The translations under genes and the position numbers were made by a program. Source: Cylindrotheca closterium (Eukaryota; Bacillariophyta; Bacillariophyceae; Bacillariales; Bacillariaceae). From it: a DNA stretch of 64,000 nucleotides. The notes below the pieces were generated by a model. The model did not search any database. It saw only the letters and a list, made by a program, of their open reading frames with translations, and was not told the origin of the DNA. Where the stretch lies: NCBI GenBank assembly GCA_933822405.4, contig CAKOGP040002236.1:62001-126000 (forward strand). The letters are read 5' to 3'. Of the stretch, positions 44,201-52,974 are shown in pieces; the stretch's first letter is position 1, and every line of letters starts with the position of its first letter.

Positions 44201-45858
44201 GGCACCCTTCCAATTTGAATTTGATATTGGTTTTGATTTCTTCTAAGACTTTGACCTCAATTTGAGGATCTTTCCGCAATTGTGTCATTGATGGTGAGGG
44301 TTCGTCCCAAGGCGATTCGTCAGTATCATCAGTGGACATGAGGGGACGGGGCCCAAGAGCGCCAAGAGTCAAAAAGGATGTCTACAACTCTCCATTTTAC
44401 AATTTCTACAACAGGAATTCCGACGACCACCATCAGCATAGAAACGAAGATGCTATTGCAGCTATTGATTCAGTTTGGGACAAAGACAGCACTCGTGCTA
44501 AAAGGTTTCGACGAAGGTTTGGCATTCCCTACAGCTACTTTGATCAAGTCGACAATGATTGGAATAGAAGTGGTGAATACAGGGAAGAAAAGAGTAGGAG
44601 TAGAAGAGCAAGAATTGACATCCGAATTTTTATTATGGAAATAGAAATAGCACGACATAAAACTAATGTATTTTGACTTTGGCCTAACTATAAATATGAA
44701 TAGCCTTTCTCACGCGTTAAATTTGTAGCCTTCGTTTAGATTAAAACTTTTGTGCGGTAAAATATTTCATGTCTGTTCTAGACCAATGAAAGTGGTTGAA
44801 AAATGTCAGTTTCTGATTGGCTGAGGCGGGTAGAATCCGTATGCCGAATTTCGTTTTTGCGTGGAAACGTGTTTTTTACCCATCTGATTTTCCAAAACCG
44901 AAAATCTCTGGCTGGATTTGGCATCTTTTCGGTTTTCGAAATTCGGTTCGCATGGAAACAGCCTTACTCGTATATTTGTGTACTCAGTCTCTCACTTTTT
45001 TCGTCCCTTGAAATCCTCCAATGCCAACCCCCTTACTGTGCTCGATTGACCAAAAAAGGTGTTGACATTGCGAATATTCGGTGAGTTTTTAAACGCCAGT
45101 TGAGATTGTTGGTGTCTGACAAGCCGCTGATTTGTTTTTTTTCAATCCTCTTGCAAATACCAGATTGGAATCGTTCAAAATCATGGACACTGAGCTCGCA
45201 AATGAAATTGCTCAGAACTGTTTGACCACAGCCCATGTTGAGAATCAACTCTCAAATCTGCAAGGCCAGAACTTGATCGCGACGCAAAAGGAGCAAACTG
45301 CTGCCGACTGCGAGAAGATCAAGGCTCTATCTGAAGCAACTGCTTTGCAAACTCGCTCCGATGCCGAGAACGCTCGTGGAGTTGAAGCTGCAAAGGCAGA
45401 AGCTGAGGCACAAAGGTGCCGAACAATTATACAGGCTCAAGCTGAAGCAGATGCCATTCTGTGTAAGGCAAAGGCGGAAGCCGAGGCTCTTCGCCTGAAA
45501 GCAGCTGCCGAGGCTGAACGCGCGACGTTGCTGAGCCAAACTCGTCTTGGTCAACAGGAAGCCCTCTTCCAAATTTATGCCGACATGGTCAAGAGCAGCA
45601 ACGAGGGGGTTGACAAGGTGGTATATTTGGATCCTTCTATCAACAAAGACAGCACTTTCGCTCTCGGCAGTTTGGATGGATTGAACAGAGATTTGCACGT
45701 AAGTTGTGTTTGACATGTTGCTTGTTTGTTTTCGATCGTGCAGGATTTCAACTGACATGTCTTTTGTTTCGTTTCCATCCATTTAGGCTTTGTCCAAACT
45801 TGGTATGGTGGCTGAAACCATGGATAGCCGCACAGATACTGCATTGGATATGCCTTAG
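41208..45858 (+). CDS. large SPFH/band-7 domain protein with vault-like layout
   Basis: I derive 12 exons: 41208..41443, 41512..41730, 41811..41970, 42051..42167, 42234..42711, 42797..42926, 42995..43254, 43371..43382, 43480..43713, 45059..45080, 45164..45698 and 45787..45858, for 824 residues in frame throughout. The N-terminus is acidic. Residues about 100-440 are beta-rich repeats (for example GPYHYVNVPRGK, GTITILQVPRGKIALLW, GEVGITYDKGHLQIL). An SPFH/band-7 domain follows (LLVCETKDLVKVGVRADVFY, DPEKCIQTLNTDELEDLVRE, STLTNIIRSTGLNQIAQS, YGVDIANIRLESFKIMD). The Ala/Glu-rich coiled coil (KAEAEAQRCR, AEADAILCKAKAEAEALRL) is flotillin/vault-like. SPFH proteins form ring or dome assemblies, often at membranes; no transmembrane helix is seen here. 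One intron is GC-AG, and exons of 12 and 22 nt flank the domain core. A transposon lies in intron 9. Confidence 0.82.
43731..44963 (+). mobile_element. PIF/Harbinger-like DNA transposon, internally deleted
   Basis: This 1233-bp element lies inside intron 9 of the SPFH gene. It is bounded by TTA target duplications (43728-43730 and 44964-44966) and by terminal inverted repeats: GGCTGTTTCCACGCGAACCG at the left, and the complement of the right end gives GGCTGTTTCCATGCGAACCG, one mismatch. Further inside, GTAAAAAACACGT-like blocks are also inverted. A 3-bp TWA duplication and GG-starting termini are PIF/Harbinger traits (established). It carries a fragment of transposase-like coding sequence but no DDE catalytic part that I can see. 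Confidence 0.85.
44332..44676 (+). pseudogene. Harbinger-type transposase N-terminal fragment
   Basis: A 114-codon open frame inside the transposon contains DSTRAKRFRRRFGIPYSYF, which resembles the conserved FRxRFRxPYxxF segment before the DDE domain of Harbinger-type nucleases. The frame ends before any catalytic region, and no downstream continuation is found before the right terminal repeat. An upstream Ser-rich frame (44034..44246) in the same element may be the remains of the transposase N-terminus or of the accessory protein. It is probably not functional. Confidence 0.55.
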
Positions 45859-46255
45859 AGGATCATGAGATTGCATCATCTCATTTGTTTCATATTTCTG
45901 GAACTAATTAATCATCCAAAATCTACTAAGAGCCCTCATATTTTGCTACCTTCTACCGTTCGTGTGACGATGATCAAATTTCTAGTTGCAAGGGGTGGCA
46001 TTGAATGCGTCTCCGAACCGATTGTGCACATTGTCTGAATGGTTCCATCATTCAATCACATTCAACAAATACCTCATCACACACATTGGAGATATAGTTC
46101 ATAAAGGAACATTCCTATACCTTTTTCTTGCTTGCTTCTGCGCCGAAAATTGTCGCTCATTCGATTTCGATGTCTACAAAAATGCGTTCAAAAGCTCTTC
46201 CGATATCCTGCCTTCCGAACGAGCAACTATGCAGAAGCTCCAAAATGCTTGAGGA

Positions 46256-47480
46256 CTAATACTGTAAAAGGCTCACCAAAACGAAGCTACCGTAGATAAG
46301 CAACTCGAGTTTCAGGAACTCTGGTGCTACAACTTCAGCGCCGGACAGCACGGGGTCGACATCTCGTGGCACGATTTGAGTACCGAGGAAAATGATTTTT
46401 GTGATGCACAACCAGCTATGGAGCATAACGGAGTTCAGAGTACAATTCCAGCCTAGCTCCTCCAGCAGTCCCAAACAGTTGTTCATAGTTTGTTTTAGTA
46501 GGCTCCGCCCAAATCTGTTCGACAGGGCGAACCAACATCGGAGACGAGCAAAACTTCTCTCGCAGACGGTCGACACAGCAGGTGGCGATATTCTTGGTTC
46601 GCCAGAGAAAGGGTCCTCGGCCAGCTGTGGGATAATCATTTTTTTAAAATCAGGGTGAACTTCCAGGTGTTAAAGTATCCCCACGAAAGCGACAGTATCA
46701 TTCAATCGCGATTGCATCTTTCAAGAAAAAATCAGAGCTTCCCAAGGCATTCGGGAGTTTATATTGATGGCATCATGGGAAATATCGATGGAATGAGCCA
46801 AAGCGAGAGCTTGGATGATACATAGATCCAAGTCAACGGAGAAACTGTAGCTCCACTAGCTCCAGCAAGTTGGAGGCAAAGGCTCCATCAGTGTGCTCTC
46901 AATTCGGAATTTGGACGATGGAGAGTGCTTCTCAGCTAGTCAACTGCTCAGTAACAGCGTATTACCAACTCTCTTTTGTTTCGTCTGCCGAATTTCATCC
47001 GTTTAGCATCGCACGTCTGCGAATATTTTGTGAGGTTCTGTGGGGCTACCGAACAAACATTTCGGTCAACCGCAACTCCAATCTTTCAACAGTTTCAGTC
47101 TCTGCCAATTTTTTTCATTCCCACGTGGACCATGGTACCTGCCGCTATGAAGAAGCCCACTACCAAGTGAACGAAGCTGTTGTGCAAGAATTCAAAGGTT
47201 TCAATCAAAATCTCTTCTTCCCCATACAAATTGACGCTCATTTTTTCCAATAGTTCGCGGTTTGGTGGAGCAAAGGACTGTAGAATGAGACCAATGAATC
47301 CTAGGCCTCCAATTTTGGCGAAGATAGATTCTACGCAGGTCGAAGGGATGAACCAACAAACTCTCTGGCCGTCTTGACCGCAACTTCCCACAAATAGAGC
47401 AAGCCGACAATGACAAACATGATTCCTGAGGATCCGAGTATTCGCATGGCTGGATTGACATCGACTACGGCTGCTTCTAA
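46256..47480 (-). pseudogene. decayed multi-pass membrane-protein gene
   Basis: On the minus strand three protein-like segments appear in order but in different frames: NPAMRILGSSGIMFVIVGLL then LYLWEVAVKTAREFVG (about 47365-47470); ESIFAKIGGLGFIGLILQSF then LIETFEFLHNSFVHLVVGFF (about 47100-47340); and LHSWLCITKIIFLGTQIVPR then VDPVLSGAEVVAPEFLKLEL (46256-46480). The first switch needs a single-base slip rather than an intron. Between the second and third pieces several stops interrupt traces such as IQALALAHSIDISHD. The hydrophobic content suggests several membrane helices. I do not know the function. The alternative is an expressed gene with unusual introns I failed to find. Confidence 0.45.
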
Positions 47481-48606
47481 ATGTAATAGGAAAAAAGAGA
47501 CATCACAGCTCATTACAGGTTCTAAAATCAAGTAGCTATCAGAGCTTCCATTGCGTCCTGCTGACGTGACGTGATGATGGCTGGGTTTTTATTTTATGCT
47601 GGTGGAGCAGTTTATACTATTTATTATACTAGATCCCCCGGGGAGAAAAGAAGGGGAGAGAGGAAGAAAAAAGGAAAAGGAAAGAAACAACGAAGAGAGA
47701 AGAAAAGAGGAGAAAGCAATAGGATTGCAATGAAGGGGCTATACAACACAGTGCTGGTTTCACGCATGGCATCGCAAGATGACATACGCTATGATCCTGG
47801 CGTTAACGCCAGGATTTAGACAGATTTAGAACGAGGTAACAGTCCATGAATGTTTGATGTGATGATCGATGCGTCGGAACCGCCTACAGCAGTATTGAAA
47901 TGATGTCCAAGCACCTCTAAGCGAATAACAATATCTTACATCCCTGCATATCGCAGATTAAATCAAAACTCGGAGGCTCATCGCACCGCGATTATTGGTG
48001 TCTCGAATACTTCAAGATTGGAAGCATGAACAAAGTGATGTCAGTGTGAAGACGGCAGCCCGATCTTGTGTCGACAACAAACCATTTGGAAGCAAGGTGA
48101 ATGAAGGCATGAATACTGCTCGACTCTAGCAGCTGATACTATTGCTATGGTACTATTGAAACGCTTACTTATGCGAGACTTGCGAGAATCAGCCAGTAGT
48201 GGATTCGGTAGATAATCGGCGGTGTCCTCAATGGACTCAACATTTTGGGAACCAAGCAAGATGAGTAAGGGCCACCACAAAGACCGACTTCATCGCAAAG
48301 GGAGTAAATACGTGTCCCACAATTGAAGGCATCGGCCGACTGATACATGATACCGGTACACGTGTACGGTACATACAATAATCAAGACTTTCACAGCGAG
48401 CGCGCACCAACGACTTTTATATTATTGTTTGGACAATTTATCCCTGGTTTGGATCGGCGAAAGAGATCGTATTCATAAAACATGGTTTCTTTATTTTATT
48501 TGAACACAATAGCGTGGAAGCACCAGCGTGTGCAACTGACTGCTTTCAAAAGAACACTAGGACGATTGGCTTCCACATATACAACAGGACTTTCGAAGCT
48601 GTGAGC
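47481..48606. other. intergenic with polypurine tract and perfect palindrome
   Basis: 47640-47716 is almost pure A/G on the plus strand (one acaacg break). 47794-47815 is a perfect 22-bp palindrome centred on GTTAAC (arms atcctggcgtt). 48351-48376 holds a taccggtacacgtgta motif. I see no gene. Confidence 0.6.
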
Positions 48607-50730
48607 TTAGATACAGTAATCGTAATCTTCCTCTCCTGTTCCTGTGCAACCCGGCACGGCAGTGAATCCTGCGCGTTGGAAGCAAGTAAGGGCGCCTTGG
48701 CAATCAGCATCTTTAGTTGGAATAGAATCGATCCAAGGTTGAGTGAATCACTGAGCAAAGTTCAAGAAAGGCGGGTTTCTATGGATACAATACTTACCTA
48801 CGTCGCAATCTCCAGCGCAACGAGGGATGGGATAAACGCCTCCGCCAGCTACATCACCACCTACTTCGTTTTCGTAAACACTCATAAGCGTGTCGGTCCT
48901 CGGCCGTGGGATGCAAAAGTCATCATTTCCAAAGCCAATCACGTTGGCATTACCGACACATCTTGGGACGCTTCCGCTGCCTCCGCCTTCTCGCTCAAAG
49001 CAAATAAATCCAATCGCACAGTCACTGTCGAAATCACAATCTGCGAGCGTACAAAAAAGGGGAAATCGTAGGATACTACTGTCAGCGAGAGTCAAAGATT
49101 CAAATATCTCTTCGAGCAATTATCGTACCTCCTTCGCACTGGAACAATTCATAATAGTCAAATTCTTGTTGTGGGTAAACAATTAGACGCTCGAAACCAC
49201 TCCCAGGATTGTAGCAGTAGTCGAATCCAGGTTGGCCGCCTCCAATGCATCCTGGTACATTTTCACCTCCATTTCGTTCGAAACAGAAAAGTCCGGCGGC
49301 ACAGTCGCCATCTGCAAATCAAAGTAATAGTTGTGGTATGAAAGCGTTAGAAAATTGTAATTTCAAAAGAAAAAGAGCATGGTTCAGGAGTCGTCATTTA
49401 CACGCACCGTTATCGCAATCTCCAGCACAACGGCGCAATGGGTAGGCTGAAGCCGGCTGTCGTAGATTTCCAAGAAGCACCAATTGATTGCTTGGAGGAG
49501 TGACGCAATAGTTCCAGTCTCCAACACCAACTTCATCAGCATTTCCGATGCATCCTGGAACATTTCTTTGACCACGACTTCGTTTGTAGCAAACAAGGCC
49601 TTGTTTGCATTGAATGTCGAAATCACAAGCTATTTTGTAAAAAGGATCATGAAAAGATGGGTTAGACGTGCAGAATGATAAATAGTGAGAGAACACGAAT
49701 CTTGAAACCCTAAGCAATCCATCATTGTTGTCTTACATGCAGCACACCTTTCAAGCGCAAAGAAACCAGTATTTCCTTGGTCTTGGAATCGCAAACATGC
49801 CGTGGGATTTGGACAAGAAGTGGGAGCAAAGGTAGGGGCAGGCGTGGGTCTGCGTGTTGGAAAAGGTGTCGGATTTGGGGTGGGGTTATTGGTTGGATTT
49901 CTCGAGGGTGGAATCGAAGGGAATCCTGTAGGGTTGATGGATGGCAAACCCGTTGGCATCCTAGAAGGCGAACTGCTAGGATTCTTCGATGGCCCCGATG
50001 ATGGCAGTGGGGATGGCGCTCTAGAAGGCGAACTGCTAGGGTTGCTCGATGGCTCGGATGATGGTACTGAGGACGGCATGTTGCTAGGGGCCACGCTCGG
50101 TGCGCCGGTTGGTGCCCCTGAAGGTGTGCTTGTTGGGTTGCGGGAAGGAGACGCACTGGGTGCGCCAGATGGTGCCGAGGAAGGGTTGCTCGATGGGTTG
50201 CTGGAAGGAGTTGAACTAGGACTGGCAGTTGGGCCTCGAATCGACGGTCGCGAACTCATAGAAGGACTTCCCGTTGGCTCATGGGATGGTGATGATGAAG
50301 GCATGCCCGATGGTTCGTTTGAGGGCGTTGAACTTGGAGAGTTGGAAGGAGAGGTGGATGGGACCTTCGACGGGGAACTGGAGGGCGTAGCAGTTGGCAT
50401 ACCAGAGGGTGCTCCAGAAGGCTGCGAACTAGGATCCTTAGACGGGGTAGAAGTAGGTGCATTGGAAATTGACGGAGCCCTCGATCCCGTGGGTGTTACG
50501 GTTGGCGGAGGCGATGGAGGAGGTGTGCGGGGTACACCCTCGCCATTGTCATCCACAGGTGACCTTGTTGGTGGATCAGTGGGAGGAGGATCTTGTTGAA
50601 GAAGTTGATCGAAAGCTTGGAATGAAATCAAGTCTCTCTCGACTTCACTTGCAACCTCATTCGCACTAGCCGACGTCACAGCTGTCAGCAGGAATGCTCC
50701 CAGCACAAATTTTCTATTGAGAATATACAT
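48607..50730 (-). CDS. DCD-repeat secreted protein 1 (frameshifted in one repeat)
   Basis: Five exons are proposed: 49737..50730, 49408..49629, 49129..49312, 48798..49040 and 48607..48710. Exon 1 encodes a signal peptide (KFVLGAFLLTAVTSASA), the motif LISFQAFDQLL, and about 250 residues of PSxxPS repeats. Each later exon encodes one Cys-rich repeat: CDFDIQCKQGLVCYKR..VPGCIGNAD, GDCAAGLFCFERNGG..GCIGGG, DCDFDSDCAIGFICFER..DDFCIPRP, and a short last DADCQGALTCFQR..DYDYCI-stop. Exon 3 has five A's (minus strand, around 49261) where the repeat frame needs four; as written, the frame breaks between the FERNGG and VPGC parts. This could be a real lesion or a sequence error. The protein is presumably exported; DxDxD motifs suggest calcium binding, which is inference. 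Confidence 0.75.
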
Positions 50731-51089
50731 CGCGCTATTGATTCTCTTCAGCTTCCTGTTCTTATCGTATAGTGATTGGCAAACGCTTCTGTTTCAATCT
50801 TAGTAACGTCTGGGGGATGTACAATACTGTAAAGATTATTCACGTCGTCTACTGCTTTCATGAGAGTGCCGATTCTCGTTTCAGCGATTTTTTACACAAT
50901 CGATCGCCACAAAATTTTAACGGGCCGTTAATTTGCACGCGTGTATGGTCTCGGGTGGTGTGTATTAGAGAAAATCTCACGGCGTTATCCGACGCCAGCC
51001 GACGACTAATGGATGGGCACGTGCACTTTTTCCGCGCCTCTTTGCCTCATTGGATTTTCAGACCAAACAGAAAAAGACAAACGGAAAAC

Positions 51090-52178
51090 ATGAAGCTAAT
51101 CGTTCCAATTTTAATTTTGTTTCTCGTTCAAGCCGATGCTTCAAAACCCAACCATAATCTTCGAAAAGACACAGAACCGCGAAGAAGACATCTGATATCG
51201 TTCAGTGCCTTCGATCAACTGCTCGCAGAAGGTGGTGCTGAAATCGCCAGTGATGGTTCGTCTCCAACTCTGGCACCCGTGACGTCGTCGGCTTCCAATA
51301 TGGAAGCACGAACTACGTTGACTCCCACAGTTTCACCAACCAAGATAACTACGTTGACTCTCACAGTTTCACCCACCGACAAGCCAACAACTGATGCACC
51401 CCCAACCTCTTCTCCGACTGACCGCCCGACAACCGATGAACCGTCAACGTCGTCTCCAAGCACCTCTGCTCCCACAACGTCCAAACCAACAGATTCTCCC
51501 CCAGTAGCCACTTCGGCCACTCCGACCTCTCCTCTCACAACGTCAGAACCTACAAAGAATCCAACCACACTTCCAGCGACGTCCATTCCAACAACAGCGG
51601 CAACACCTATACCTACTACAGCTACAGCTACAGCTACTCCTACTGCAACTGCAACTGCAACTGCGACACCTTCATATTTTGTCCAAGACAGAGTTGCATC
51701 CACCAGAACATCCTCCATTTCCTTGGAAGTGAAGGGAGAGGCAGCTCCGAACCAGGATACCCTTGATTCCATATGCAGCGCCACGCAAACCTATGTCAAT
51801 ACAGTCACCAAACGTAGTTTTGGTAAGAGTACTGTGACCACTTTGGATTGCAATGTGTCCATGGGACAAGTTCATGCCACTGCCGTAACGAAATTCCCCG
51901 ATGATGGACAAGCTCCCGATGCCATTACCTATGACGACTACATTCAAGTCGTCATGATATCGGACGAAACCATCTCGACGCTTCCCTCAAAGATTTCCGA
52001 AGCAACCTCATCCTTGGGTATGAGCCAAGAAGTCAAGGCAGCAGTAGACACCTCAGTCCATCCACCAGTGCTCCAACTTTCTTTTGAAGAATTGCATGAC
52101 TCAGCTGTTACTATGCGACCGACATTTACCGTTGGGGGCGCAATCATTGTTGCGTTCTTCACTGTTTTGTTGGCATAA
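51090..52178 (+). CDS. PT-stalk protein with probable GPI anchor, divergent neighbour of DCD protein 1
   Basis: Starting at 51090 (MKLIVPILILFLVQADA signal peptide; the frame is open upstream but not signal-like), the single exon encodes 362 residues. The segment RRHLISFSAFDQLLAEGG is strikingly like RDLISFQAFDQLL of DCD protein 1, which starts 359 bp away on the other strand. A Pro/Thr/Ser stalk follows, ending in hexanucleotide-driven TATATATP runs (51612-51672). Then comes a compact domain with just two Cys (ICSATQTYVNTVTKR, TTLDCNVSMGQVHATAV) and a hydrophobic C-terminus (TVGGAIIVAFFTVLLA) fitting a GPI signal or tail anchor. It has no DCD repeats. A role at the cell surface is inference. 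Confidence 0.7.
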   Translation: MKLIVPILILFLVQADASKPNHNLRKDTEPRRRHLISFSAFDQLLAEGGAEIASDGSSPTLAPVTSSASNMEARTTLTPTVSPTKITTLTLTVSPTDKPTTDAPPTSSPTDRPTTDEPSTSSPSTSAPTTSKPTDSPPVATSATPTSPLTTSEPTKNPTTLPATSIPTTAATPIPTTATATATPTATATATATPSYFVQDRVASTRTSSISLEVKGEAAPNQDTLDSICSATQTYVNTVTKRSFGKSTVTTLDCNVSMGQVHATAVTKFPDDGQAPDAITYDDYIQVVMISDETISTLPSKISEATSSLGMSQEVKAAVDTSVHPPVLQLSFEELHDSAVTMRPTFTVGGAIIVAFFTVLLA

Positions 52179-52611
52179 TCAAGGTATCGGCATGTGTCGG
52201 CTGAACGCGCAACTCACACCAGACTCTTGTATCATTTTGTTACAGGAAGATGTATTATACATACATGTGTGTGTGCTCCGTCTTTTGTTGGATTCCATAT
52301 GACGTGATGTGGTGGAATCGCTAGTTTTCTTCTGCATTGTGTAATCAATAAGCTGTTTATTCATTAGGACTAGGGCTATTTTTTTAATTTTAATTTGGCA
52401 TGTAATAGAAATGAATGGATGGGTAAATGGACACACTGCGTCTCGTCTTCAAGCTGACTGACCGATTGACCGATCGATTGGTCATTCATTTCAATCAAAT
52501 AAACAAGCAATAGTTGCTGGGTTGTATCATAATGTCAACTCTATATCAACATTATAAAAGTGCAGCCTGTTTCAAGCCGCAGGTCATCCACGGGTACATT
52601 GCTCGCCTTCC

Positions 52612-52974
52612 TTAGTATTGCTCACCGGCGCCAACTCCAAGAAGAGCATCAAGCCGCTTGAGTGCTTGCTCAAATCGTTGGCACTTGTCAGAATCATCAA
52701 TCACACACTCGTCCAACAATCCAGCTTCCACGCCTTCGTGCTCGCCACTTAGCACTCGATCAATCCAAACATTGGCAAAGTGTTCTGTTTCGTCGCCAAA
52801 GTCCTTGGCAGCGGCTCGCACATCGGCAATGGCGTCGGCGAGTTCTGGGTCACTTGGTGGAGATTGAGCAACGGCCAACGAGGTTCTTGATATTTGGATG
52901 TAGCTTGCTGTTGGAGCGAAAGCATCGACGGCAGCGCTGGAAGCAATGAGTGCAATGATGGTGGAAAACTTCAT
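52612..52974 (-). CDS. small plastid-type protein, unknown function
   Basis: This is a 120-residue single-exon gene. MKFSTIIALIASSAAVDA|FAPT is a textbook diatom plastid bipartite start (signal peptide, cleavage before FAP). The start was placed at 52974 for that reason; 12 more upstream codons are open. After a short Ser/Thr transit-like stretch, the mature part (about residues 40-120) is helical and acidic (SDPELADAIADVRAAAKDFG, VWIDRVLSGEHEG). It has a Cys-x8-Cys pair (ECVIDDSDKC) followed by QRFEQALKRLDALLG. The size and acidic helices recall CP12-like regulators, but the CP12 signature is not visible, so I leave it unnamed. Its position inside the cluster of secreted repeat proteins seems incidental. 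Confidence 0.65.
   Translation of the reverse strand: MKFSTIIALIASSAAVDAFAPTASYIQISRTSLAVAQSPPSDPELADAIADVRAAAKDFGDETEHFANVWIDRVLSGEHEGVEAGLLDECVIDDSDKCQRFEQALKRLDALLGVGAGEQY

Noticed and set aside
49129..49312. A short intron to explain the frame break in DCD protein 1 exon 3
   Set aside because: No GT-AG pair around the A-run restores the repeat; a one-base slip in a five-A run is simpler.
49802..50599. Long Gly/Val/Asp-rich plus-strand open frame
   Set aside because: It is the antisense of the PSxxPS linker of DCD protein 1; repetitive Pro/Ser codons leave the opposite strand open. The same holds for frames opposite other PT/PS linkers (19394..19843, 39516..40013, 51215..51784, 56468..56965).
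52612..52974. CP12 identity for the small plastid-type protein
   Set aside because: Size and acidic helices are similar, but the CP12 signature around the C-terminal Cys pair is not visible.
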